DNA from: Phoronis australis
Taxonomy: Eukaryota; Phoronida; Phoronidae
Assembly (NCBI GenBank): GCA_002633005.1
Contig: NMRA01000322.1
Location: 248,001 to 312,000, forward strand
Direction of reading: 5' to 3'
Length of the DNA stretch: 64,000 bases
Both the position numbers and the translations under genes were made by a program. Of the stretch, positions 1 through 13,000 are shown one piece after another; positions within the stretch are counted from its first letter, which is position 1, and the number at the start of each line of letters is the position of its first letter. The notes beneath the pieces are model-generated. The model was not told the DNA's origin. It saw nothing but the letters and a program-made list of their open reading frames with translations, and did no database searches.

Positions 1-911
1 CATCCATATAAGCAGCCATGCAAACTACTGCAATCCTGTGTTAACGTTGGTACAGAAGACTGACTCCAGTCACATAATTTATGAAATATGAATGTGTCTA
101 CCTATTGATAGACAGAAGCCACATGAACAGGGTTGTCACTAACATTCTAGTCAGCTAATTCTCTAATGCTTTACTATTGATTTTCTTGTGTCCTCCAAAC
201 TTGTAACTTTTTATAGGTGAAAACAGATAATTTTGACGAGGTTTCATATTTAATTAATAGGGTTCAATGTGCATTGGTACTGACTCTCTCTTCCAAAAGT
301 GTGAACTTTGACATACTTGCGGAACCACTTTTCAAGGAAACAAAAGTTGACAGTTGACAACATAATCCAACACAGGGGCATACAAAGAGCAGTCATGGTA
401 CTCGAAATGCAACACTTGGGCATAACACCACCCTTGAACAGGACCCCACTTCTGAACAATGACACAATTTACAAGAACCCATTTAGACAACCACACTGTG
501 TTATTTACCGTCTTTTTACCACGGTAGAAACAATTTAAAGGCATTTTGGGTCATTTTAGGTTAACTTGAACCTTTAAAACAATTTCTATAGAAACAAAAT
601 TTATATAACAAAATAATAAAAATACAGTGTTGTGCTATGATCAAGTCATACATTGCAAACACTGATAAACTAAATCACTGTTTCAATAGACTGAGCACCT
701 GATCAAGTCACATGGCAATCTGTTACAAACTCAGGTTGGGACTAGTGTTCAACATTGAAAAGCAAGAGATTTGAGGAATTGTTAATATCATTTTTATAGA
801 AATCCATTAAAAAGTTCAAAATATCTAAGTGAAATGTGCCACATTGCACCAAAATGCCTCCAAAATAGGAATATTTCCTACAAACCATTGTCTAGGTTGA
901 TAGCCACTGAT
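1..911. other. AASS 3' flank / 3'UTR
   Basis: A/T-rich sequence downstream of the AASS stop. It should contain the 3'UTR, but no clear AATAAA is seen on the minus strand. No other coding signal recognised. Confidence 0.5.
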
Positions 912-1027
912 CTATTTATCCACTGTATGTTCAGAGGCAACAATGCCTTCTTGTGCCAGTCTCTTCAGCATAGTACCATAGACCTCTTTAGCATAGGGGC
1001 CCAACACTCCCTTAGACTGTATTTCAC
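912..1027 (-). CDS. AASS: AASS terminal coding exon 22 (stop codon)
   Basis: 116 bp, acceptor TCTAG at 1029-1028. Encodes [20 protein letters not shown] and [13 protein letters not shown], then TAG at 914-912. It is separated from exon 21 by a 5.8-kb intron and matches the AASS C-terminus, so the gene is complete. Confidence 0.94.
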
Positions 1028-4000
1028 CTAGATCAAACAAGAATCAAGCAACAATGAAATCAAAGCACAGCTTGAATGAGAAAACTTAGTCGTGATCCAT
1101 AATGAAAGCCAATTACAGGACTGTGACAGCTTATTTATTACTCCCACCTCAAGTCATTTTCAGACACTCAAAATTAACTCCAATTGTAGAACAAATTCAT
1201 TCTGGGACGAATCTTGCGGGACAAGATTTTGTGGTGTTCAAACTTGGCTGACCTCCAAAATTTGCCTTTTCTCTGTTATCCGAATTAAGAGAGCTAAATT
1301 TTTTCAAGAAAACAGTCCTGTACCTTGGACACTTTTTGTAGACCATGGAAAACTAATTTTGGAAATACTTATTCTTGACCCAAAAAGGCGAGCCGTCCGA
1401 AAATGGGGCGACTTAACCACTATGTCAAGAAAAACAGAGTATGAAGATGCAGAGTTCACAGATCTCCTAGCGCCACCTACAGTCATTTTTTGAAAATGGC
1501 TGCAAGAGCAGAATACAATGCATTTTCAAAAAATATTTCAGCTGCTTGGGATGCCTCTATGCAGACAAAATTATTCACCAATAATTCATTTATATAAACA
1601 ACAAATCCCGACAAAGATAACCTGGAATAGAAAACTCCCGGAATTGACTGTATTATTGATGAATTCTCCATATCAGTTTATTTAAAGCAGCTGCTTACGA
1701 CAAGCAAAGCTAAGTCCACAAAGCTTGTCTCTGCTATTGATTTTTATGTTTGTTAAACAGTTATTCAGAGTGAATCAGCCTTGGTATATAGAAGCAGATC
1801 TTGGATGACCTGAAATTTAGCAATCACTTGGCACAGGGCATCAAAACAACACAGACAGGCTGAGAGACATGAAGATAGGATGGTCGAGAGATATGAACAT
1901 AGGATAGCTGAAAGAAGAAGGGTTCCTAGTTATCATGCAGATAACACTCTTCCATCCAAAAACACTGAAAAGCCCCTTGTTGAGACCAAAATGACCCCTG
2001 GGTGAGCTGTAGTGGTGAGGGTCATTTACCATATGCCTATAAAAGTGAATTCATGTTCCCAAAATGTGGGCACACTTGCTTGAAATTATTGATAAACAAT
2101 GAAAATAAAAACGGGGACAACTGACATTCCTGCTGAACTCCAAACTATAATCCGAATAATCAATAATCTCTCCATCTTGGTTCCAGGACAGATATCTTTT
2201 ATTAAACTGCATTTCCGGACCAATAGATAGACAATGGATGGATAGACAACGGATGGATGTGCAATGGATGTATGGGTAATAGATGGATGGGCAATGGATG
2301 TATGGGCAATAGATGGATGGGCAATGGATGTATGGGCAATAGATGGATGGGCAATGGATGTATGGGCAATAGATGGATGGTTAATGGATCCCTATGCTTA
2401 AACTAATTGTATTGTGTGTAATAAATGACCATATATTTTTGCCAACCTGGCTCTCTCTTTCATCTCTGGTAAGCACTCGTGACGCACGTATCATTTATCA
2501 TTGGAACATATGTCAAACATAAATGATATTTCACTTGTTAAACATATTCATGTGATCATATGGATCTTATCTTGCACTCCCTTTTTTCTAAATTCGAAAT
2601 GGTCCACCAATTCCCTTGTGCAATGCAACATGACATTTATTCTACTTGTTCTATGTTAGCCCGCTCTATGAGTTTGGTCAGCTCCTGACTCTAACAGGTA
2701 TAAAATTATTAATTGTCTTTAGGCCCTTTCATACTAACGTCGATGCGTCGATGTTTCGGGGAGCTCTGGTCAGTATGAACGGTAAACTTCGGTCTTGGAT
2801 CGAAGTTCACAGATGAGTGCCAGTTAACTTTGCAGTAAACAGGTGGATTTAACAGCGGAGCGTTGACACTGCAGTACGGTATGAACGGTTAACTTCGGTC
2901 TCATCGAAGTTATCCCTAGCAGCCACTGTTATCATCTAAAATTTCATTAAAGGGTAGTGTCATCACTAATATTTGCTAAAAAATATTTTGCTTTAATAAT
3001 GACCATTCGAATTAGAAATAAGTTTTATTTTAACTATCACTCGTAAATGTTCTCAAATTGTCACAATAAAAAGTTTTAACACCATGGGATGCATCAGCGC
3101 CATCTTGCGATTGCTTTGATGATGGCAGCATCACATACCATTTACTTGGATGCCGTTAACTCCTGGAGCTGGTATGAACGGTTCAACTAACATCGCAGTT
3201 TACATCGACGCTCCACTTAGTACAAAAGGGCCCTTAGAGTAGTTTACGCCTGAAGGACACACGAAGGTCACACGAAGGTCACACGATGGCACATCCTCAC
3301 GTTTCAGTTCAATTTCGTTATGTCAATTACACAGACGTAGATATCCAAAAACTCTTCACTTACACCCACTCATTCCTCTCACTTTTGGCACCCTCTTGTG
3401 CCTCTCAAGTTGTGCTTTTTATAATTGAGGGTATTCTTTTTATATATTGTATTTCATTACCAACCCTATTTTTGTACTTGTATTCTGTCATAATAAAAGA
3501 CATTATTTTGCCAACCTCGGTCTTCTTTTCATCTCTAGTAATGAGCTGGTGATGCACATACCTTTTATTCTTGGTACATATGTCGATCACAAATGGATGT
3601 ATGAATGACAAATGCAAGGACAATGGATGAATGGACAATGGATGGATAGACAGATTGATGGAGCCCATACTATAATACCACACACATTACGAATCAGTGG
3701 CGGATGTAGAGAGGGGCCAAGAGGGCCATGCCCCCCCCCAAAAAAAAAATTCTCCCAGATGACATTTGTCACTTCAGGGGTGCGAATGTCTGCCAGGCAA
3801 AATCCTGGCTAATATTTTGCCCTGTCCTCCCCTAACTCAAAATCGTGGATCCGCCCGTGTACTAGATTTCTTTAGAACAATTCATCAGTTCAGCTAGACA
3901 CGCCATTTGCTCTTGCCTGGTCGACCTTTCTCTACTGCGTCCTTCCATTTGCTCTGGGGTATAACGAGTAGCACAGCTATGGAAAACAATGCAGGCTCAC

Positions 4001-7000
4001 ATTGTCCCAACCTCCAAAATTGTCGTTGAGTGACATAAAAACTTGCCTGTAATAACTTCGGGCTGTACTATACTACAACCCTACGTGCACAGTCATTTCG
4101 GAATTGAACAGTATTCATTTGTTACATGTAGAATGCGGCAAGTGAAAATAATTACTAATTCGATTACATCATATCGACGATTTTGCAACCAACGTTACCC
4201 TAAACGGCTGTTAAACAAAAAATTTAATTTAGAACGCTTCACGATTTTGCAAGTCATCCTTGCGATCAGGGGCCACGCTAACTTTCTCTGTATTGTTCCC
4301 ATTATGGCATGAGTACAGCGTAGAGCTGTATTCTTTCTTTTTAGCTTTCTAAAGCTGAAGATAGACAATTTAATACGGTGGCGTTAATGCGAACAAACAA
4401 CATATTCAATGGTTGTCTCTCACGGTCCTGGCAACGATGGATGAAACTAGCAACCACGTTTGTGGCGCATATAATACAACCACTTGCCTAGCCACTTTGG
4501 GACAGAAAAGCAGTGGCAGATTTAGGGAGGGGGGCAAGGGGGCCATGGCCTCCTAAGATTCTTCCACATTTCATTTGGAAGTTCGGGAGTGGCGAATGTC
4601 TGCCGGGAAACATCCTGGCTATTATTCTGACCTGGCCCCCACTAACTCAAAATCCTGAATCCGCCCCTAAAAATGACAATAAACGTGTAAGTGTAGAATA
4701 TGCAGAAGTTATAGAGTTTGCACTGTATTTATATAAAGGTAACAAATTTTGCATTTTGGATCAATATTCAAAACAATGTCCAAGCACATCATTAATGGCT
4801 GCAGGTGTTCACAAGCCAATTATCCCTAACTCCTGTCAATTTAATAAGTATTCAGCACTACAGCCAAAAGTGTGGAGGGGCAGATGTTAAAAATATGGAC
4901 CGTCAGCAATATGTGTGCAGAGGTTAATTACATCCCAGAAAGATAAATGCAGATGACTAGCAATAAAATGACCATAATGAAAAGCGCAATTCGGATTAAA
5001 AATATATTGTTATTCAAGGTTTGCCGTTGTAGCAATTCACACTTAATTGACATTGAACTAACTGGACATCGATTTCTTCCTAGTTCGTATTAAGCAAATG
5101 AATGTCCCGAGTTGTCCCGAGGTGTGGACAGGTTGATTCAACAACAGCTTAATTATATAGCTGACAATCACCACTATGCGGCGCCCTCTATAGACATTGA
5201 AGTAAACTAGACTTCAATCAGATGTTAGAACAATATGAAGTAAAATGACAATTTGTTAGAAGTGCAATAGGTTTCCTAAAAGTCAGTCTGTTTAGGCCAG
5301 TTATGTTGGACACATAAAATTCCGTTCAGCACAAAAATTCATTGGAAACCACACAGAGCCAAACATGATTGTAAAATAAAAACTGACCTTCTCTACAGCT
5401 TGATTTAGTAACCAAAGTGCTTTCTATTGCCAGCAAAAAAAAAACTACATGACCACAACCAAGGAAAGATTGACAATTCAATTGCTCTTGATATTCCAAC
5501 TCTCAAATTTCAGGAACGATTTTTAATTCACTCGTTTATACCTAATTGAAAGTTACGTACAACCTTCAACCCTGAATACTAAATGTTAGGGATTTTGCAG
5601 AGTCAACTTCCCACCTGGTAAGTATTAAACATGGTGGACATTGACATACACAAGCATGTGATTATCAGAATAAATGATCTATTTTAACATGTTTGTCCTG
5701 GGTAACACTAACAACAAGAAACATGTGAATCTAGTATAATGAGAAGCAGCCAATAAAATGATGAACTTGAGCACATCTACAGTACGCGCTAAAAGTTTTC
5801 AAACAAGATGACCCCAAATCCCACAACAATGACAACTGGACAGAAGCCAAATTCATCATCAACAGCAGCAGCATTTATTTCCTTCATGACAGAGAATGAA
5901 GGAAATTTATAACAGGAAAGACAGTAAGATTGAGCTACGCCATTCTGTGACAAGGCAACTTCGGATTTTGTTTGACGACCTGGTAAAAATCCCAAGTCAC
6001 CACAAAGTGGCCACGCACAAATCCGAGCACCTACTCAAAATATTACGAGTAAACAGATGAAAGTTGGAATCATTCAGCGAAAATAGGAGGGGTCTACTTA
6101 TGAATCGTGCGCAGGTGACGCATGCCAATCATAGGCATCTGTCGTAGGAGGTGAGCCTACGCGAAATATTGGGCCTGAAGACTCGGGTAATTGGTAAACA
6201 AGTTACAAAGAATATAAGACACATTTTCTGCTTAGCTAAAAAATAAATAAACAAAAAATCAAAGAATGCCTCTTCAGGGTGCCATGGTAGGCATTTGCTA
6301 AGTACACAGTTTCTTCATTTCAGATTTAATGTTTATTTCATTTTTGGCTGTTGCTAAATATGCTTCGTTTGTAGAAACCACGACTTTTACAACCCACTTA
6401 AGGGGTTTCCTTGTTTTGGCATCCTGGGAATTTTCTCAAATCCCATTCAGCGAGCTGACGTTATGGTAAGCATCGAGCCCCATGTGATTAGAATTTTGAT
6501 GTCATAACAGCCATTACCAGATGAGTCATTTTTCTGTTAACAGAGTTCGCCGTCATGACCGTGAGCAATATTTTGTCCAACGACTCCTGTCATGTACCAT
6601 AAGGAGTTCACGAAAAGTGGGCATCTGACAGCTAACTCAGCTGAGAGCATAGTTCCAACTTTTCACTATCACATTATCAGCCAGATCACTCTTATTTCAA
6701 AGTCATTTATTCAGACTCCAACGAAATACTACCATCAATACAGTTATGAGATTTTTTTAAAGTAAAATTTCAATTGGACATACCGTCAAGGATCATCTTG
6801 GCACCAATGCCTGTTGGGTAGCCAACTGTCTTGGCCATGGCGCTGTAGCCATCCGCATCACCGTAGACGACCATGTCAATGTGGCGCTCCTGTTCCTCAC
6901 CAGACATCCAACGGATACCCACGTCATGACGGAGGATTATGAGATCCCGCTCACCTTGACCTAGACAGGGAGATAGAGAGAGTAAGTATCATCACTGATA

Positions 7001-10000
7001 CGAGGCTGTGAACAAAATCACACTAGAGTTCGACACTTGAATAAAATGAAATGAATATTTGGGAACGATGATGATGATGATGATGTAAATATCATCTTTT
7101 TCAATGAGGCGTGGAATATGTTGCGAGCATCCCGTTCAATCCGCCATCTTTTTTTCACATCACGTGACCTAATGTATATAAGTCCGAAAAGATTTCTGCC
7201 CCCGACCGGGACTCGAACCCAGGACCTTCTGCTAACCGTGCAGACCCTCTAGCCACTGAACCATCGGAACCACTGGTCAGACACAGAAATCCAATCGGAC
7301 TTAGTAGTGGGCATCTTGCCCATGGTCTCCATTGTGTATGTAAATATCATCTTTTTCAGTGAGGCGTGACGATTATGATAATGGCAATAGTGAAGATTGT
7401 TGCGTAGCTAGAGAGAAATGACATCCAACCGCTACTATTGCCAACTAGTCAGCTTAAGGGACATTTTCAGTGGAAAAGTAATTTTTCAAAAATTAGCAGT
7501 CGTGCGGAATCGATCCTAGTAGCCCCACAGTAACAGTCAAACACTCTACCATCAAGCCGAATCCGGACGTTGAAAAGCAAAGTTTTTTAAGCACATTTAA
7601 AAGATACAGGCACTGGCCTTGATGTCAGCAAATTTCTAGCATACAACAGTGAGAATTGGCGATTTGTGATTACAAAAACCCATTCAAATTTTGTCAACAG
7701 ATTTTGTTATTTTATAGTTTTCCTCAAACAAAAGATCTTCAAGAAGTCTATCCCATACAAAAATAATCCCAAAATCGTGTGTTTTGGCTTCAAAAATGAA
7801 TACTTTCTTTTACTGTAAACCAATGTTCCGTTCAAGAGTTAAATTTTCATTCAGACCATTTACCCCTGCAAACTGGACTCAACTTGCTCTAACTAAGAAG
7901 AGAAGTCATTTTTAAGTTCGCGAAGAACTGACAGGTTTTTATTCCGTGATAGCTCGGCACATACAATGACAGGCAGCGAAGAGTCAATTAGAGCCTGTCC
8001 TCAAGCTATAACAAAATGTCAACTCTTTTGACACCTTGAAATCACCTCCAATTTCACTAAGGAACAACTTAAGGTGGCCAAGAATGCAAAAAAAACAGAA
8101 TAAACTGCATTACTTAAAGTGGTTCTCTGCCACTGAAACAGAAGTCAAACTGTTCACCAGGTATTTTTACGGTTTGTGTGTAAAGCTTTTGAATTTCTGT
8201 TGATGTCAAAGCATTTTTCCTTTAGATTCAAATTTCGAAATAAACGATCTGTTAACTGCTCGTCACTTTCATTGCTGAATTTTCTGCCACAAGGCAAAAA
8301 ATGTCTCCTTATTTTGTATGGCAAGACACAGACGTAGCATATTTTAATTACATGGAAAATATGACCTTCAACCTTTGAATGTAAATACAAAACAACGGCG
8401 ATGTTGCACTTAGGAAATGTTTACTGCATAACTCCTTGAGCATATGTGCGCATATATACTATTAGGGGCGAAGACTTTGAAAATTGTATTGGGAGGAAAG
8501 AGTTTTGATTTCATGTTTCAAAACCAGCGAATTTGATGATTCGTTCAAGAAATTCTTGAAATATTCAAATTGAATGGCTCTCACATTAGCATCCTCAACA
8601 AAGCAACGCAGAGCGTTGGAATGCGCCCACGGCTGCACCGCAAACAGTGTGCTTCTAGGGGTGTTTATTTGTACCATAAAATGACCATAAGATGGCACAG
8701 AATACGATGAATATATCCAAAAATGGGAAGGTGTGATCGTCTCAAATAACCATTTGCCAAATTTCATGAAAATCCATCAAAGAACTGCAAAGATACAAAG
8801 CAAACATAAAAAAAAACAAACAGCCACTAGGAACCACAGTGGTAGTCGAATCCGTCCGTCTGCAGTCAAGTCAATATGAATACAATATATTCCAAAATTT
8901 CAAAAACATCTTGCAAGCAGTTTATAACTGTAGAGACGCAAAAATGTCACTAGGGAGCACCACAGAAATTGGACCTGCAAATCCACGTCAGTCATGCTGT
9001 TGTCAGTAGGAACACATCAGCAAATTTTCATGATGATCCTCTGCGTGGTATGGCAGATACAGATCTGAAGCAGACGATAAAAAGATGCTAAAAATAATTA
9101 AAATGACAAAAAAACGGACACTATAAGTCGAATTTATCCAAAAACAGGAACCTGTTGACTCTTTAATAAAAAGTTAACCTTTTTATAAAATTTCATGAAA
9201 ATCTGCTGAGGAGTTTCAAAGAAAAAAAGAGGACAACGAAAAAATAAAATTGCCACTAGGGGGAACAGCAGCAGTTAGATTCGTAAAAATGTCGTCATTC
9301 TCCGTTATCAATTTCATATACTTGCCAAATCTAATATCCTGCAGAGGGCTTGAGAGATACAGCCAAAGATGAAAAAACTGCCACTAAAAAGCGCCGCAGT
9401 TGTCCCAGTCGTCCGAAAATCATCATCAGAAACATAAACGCCAATCCTTAGAGTGGTTTAGTTGATAGTTGAGCAGATGCCAAAAAGACAGTAGAAAACA
9501 TTAAGAATGGCCAATGGCGTAAAATACACTAAAACCCATCCGAAAACGGGAAATGTCATCCTTTCTTAAGTACAAATTTCATAAAAATCCATCAAGAAAC
9601 ATCAGGGAAACAGAAGAAAACGGAAAAAATGAAATTGCCTCTAGGGGGCACACCGGTATTCGGATCTGTCCGAAACTTTGGTCATGCCGTTCCATCCATA
9701 AAAGAAACATATGTGCAAAATTTCAAGAGCACATCAAAGTGTTTTGGAGATAGAGCAACGGATAGACAGACAGGGACGACGGCCTAATATATAAATATGT
9801 GGGCGCATATGAAGTAGATTTTCCACGATTTATTTAAAAGTATAACAAATTTTTGTATCCCAGGCCTCTCTAAGACAAACTTCATAATAGTAAGTGGTCT
9901 GAATTAATTTTTTGTGGTGGCACTTTTATTGCCATTTTTATATTTCATACATCACCCCCACATCTGAAAATGAACACAGAGTATGACACAAACTTGCTCA

Positions 10001-13000
10001 ATGACAACCATACAAAAAATTGTATAGAACATGCTTAGATTCAACCCAACACAAAGAGTACTTACCAAATGCCAGCTTTTTGTTGAGAAACTTTGATGTA
10101 GTTAAAAGCGGTGAACCCTCCTTTTCAATGAAGTCATCGTCATTCAGAAGCCCCAGCCTTGAAAAAGGGATGGAATATTTAATTGCAAGCATCATTCCCT
10201 TGAACCAATAATTATAAAATAATAATAACACAATCAAAAGTAGTAACAATAACAAACAGATTTGGTAGGCCTCTCAGACTCAGCTTTAATTTTGTATTTA
10301 TTTTCTAACTTCTTTCCAAGGGAATTATTAAGTTATTAATGTTAAATGCCTGTGCCTCTGATCAGTAACCTTTTTCCAGTGAGGTACAGAGAATTCATGC
10401 AGCACCAGAGTGAATAACACTCAGTGAATTCAGTCACAACTGAGCATCAGATATCAACCAACAATGACTATGAGCAGATATCAGGCAGCTGACAATGACT
10501 GTGAGCAGAAATCAGGCAACTAACAATGACTGTGAGAAAAAGACAGTTTGACTTATTCGGTTACGGTAAAATATCACTAATTTCAGACAGAAAAATGTCA
10601 AAATTGGTATTTCTTATTTTTCAAAGATTTTTAACATTGCTGTGAATGCCTGTCAGATGACAGCTTTTGTTTTAATCTTTTATGATAAAGCCTTTATCTG
10701 GTGTTACTTATCTTTTACAAAAACATGAAAAAATAAAATTTCAGGTATCGGCCATTTTGTTATAAATCAGTGAGAAATTGGACATGAAATTTGAAGAAAG
10801 AAAACCTTGTGTCCCAAATTGAAGAATTTATATTGTTTTCAGCTTTTGGAAACAGTTCTGAAACAGAGTACATAACTTAATAGAAGCTTCATTGAATAAA
10901 ACTAATAGTAACAAAATTCTCCACTAATTATTTTGCACAAAAATAATTGCCAACACTTTTACTTTACAGTTACCAAGCTCCAAACAATGGAAACATTTAC
11001 CAAATGTTGTTTTATTATAGCCTGGTCTGCACGCCACCTGTTGGCCACATCACTAGGTCACGTTCATTTGGTCACATGACTTGGCCAACGTATCATTTTT
11101 CCGTTTTCAAAGGCTGATTACCTTGCTGCGCATAATGGAAATGTTGTTTTACGAAATGAACACACTTCAAACCTGTCAGTAACAGACTGAAATGTTCTTA
11201 TCTCTACAATACTGAAGAAACTGGGAGGATAAAATTTCACTAGTCAGCTATCTTGTGTGCTAAAAGGGGGATTAATTACCACGTATTACAATTAATGAAT
11301 CTTTCACACGCAGGTACAGCATACTGAGAGGAGGGAATGTGGCCTATAAGGATAAGAGTCGACTTTCTTTACCCAACGTCATGGGTTCAAGTCCCACTGG
11401 GGCACATTGCAAGACCTTTGAGTCAGGTCTTGCACTCCTTAGCATTAGTTAGTATTAATAAGGAAATGATTCCAGGTGATCAGAGCAATGGGACCACATG
11501 AGTGGCCTGCATACGTTCGGTACAACAGGTACCAAACAGCCTGAATTTATTTTCTTGGCATAATGAACAAATGAAGAAACTCACTGCTCAATGACATCGA
11601 CTTTGCTTGCGTCTCCTCCAAATCGTTCATGTAATACAAGCTTCAAGATGTCGGTTAGAGTATCTGTGGGCTTGCCAACCAACTCGCACAAGAATTGTTT
11701 CTAAATGAAAAGAGAAGATATAATTCAACTTAATCTGGTATTCAGACTTTAGAACTGTAATTATTCTACATTCCACTACAGCTAATAGGCTTTCATGCAA
11801 TATTCACTGTGCTGCTTGGTATTAGGACACACAGTAACACAGAGGATTGGTAGGCAACCACCGTGTATATCGCATGCAGTGTAAATACAAGAGAGGGTCA
11901 TTATTTTGAACATTGTCACTGATGGGAGCGATTCCAGTAAACTTAATAACAGCCTTGAGGGAGTGCAAAGCCAGACAGAAATGCTCTCCTTACCAGGAGC
12001 ACACCATCACGATTATTCAAGAAGATTGGAGGCCACAGCGGCAGACAAGGAAGAACACAACAACGGCATTTGCTTACACCAGACCTCCATGCCTATTCAC
12101 ACTGGCACGAGGTTTTGGTCTGTCATTTCTTCACGTTCTTCAGGTGTCAGAGTCGGAATTTTCAAAAGAGGTCCACCAATGGTTATTTTCATGCACACAA
12201 AACTGTGATCATTAAGAATTTGCAAAATTCATGATTTCATCAGTTTGACAATGTATAGTTCTGACAAGTCATTCAAGCTACTAATTCCAGCCAATCAAGG
12301 CATGAAAAATGCTTAATACAACAATCCTCCGTCATTTCCCACAAACATTCATTGCAAACGGAAGCAGAAAGATGGTTTTCCAATGTACTTGAGACACTTA
12401 ACTTACAGTGCATATCAACAAGTAGAACAAACAACTTTGTTTGCAATATACTTCGGGTTTTGGAAAATCTGTCTTCCCAGTTTTTTCTTACGAGACTGTT
12501 TTAAAAGATGCAAGCCTTCGAGGGGTAGTTCTTACCCAAGTAATGTCTGGCCCTCCAGGATGTAACAGATGGTGGTCCTCCCGTGAGGTGAGACCTAGCT
12601 CCAGCAGTGCCTTGACATTCTCACAGAAACCCTGCAACACGTGATCAACGGTGTATTGAATGCAGTACTTAACGTAATTTATGATGTTGCTTTCACCTGC
12701 AGAGGACATGATCATGCGACTGTTTGAACCAAAAAAACAGTTAATGAGCTAGAAAGACACCATTTATAAATAACAATAATATTGTTATAGAAGTTACTAG
12801 ATAAAACCTGATGACATAAGGCTCGAACCAAAAAGTGTGAAATTAAATGGACAAAAAATTAAGAGACAGGGTGTGCTTAAAAATGTCTAAGATGCCATCA
12901 CAGGACAAATGTTGCATAAAAGATTCTGCCTTCAGAACAAGACAACTTACAGCGTATCGAAGAGTTCCTCTCAACAAGGTTTTTGCCGATTCAATACCAT

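Larger units (their letters stand above)
1028..6783 (-). other. AASS: AASS last intron
   Basis: 5.8-kb intron holding a 30-bp minisatellite (2222-2389), a GGCCCTTT MITE (2722-3234) and two GGCGGAT-type MITEs (3695-3859, 4511-4668). The 133-codon open frame at 1092-1493 shows no recognisable homology. Nothing else seen in 4670-6780. Confidence 0.7.

Noticed and set aside
1092-1493. 133-codon open frame on the plus strand
   Set aside because: No recognisable domain, no splice or codon pattern, and a reading frame on the opposite strand is equally open; likely chance.
7201-7275. Possible tRNA gene on the minus strand
   Set aside because: Acceptor stem unpaired and the tRNA-like part is embedded in a repeated element also seen at 32.8 kb.
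11906-12215. Two overlapping 100-codon frames
   Set aside because: Open in two frames at once with no homology or exon-like splice sites; intronic.
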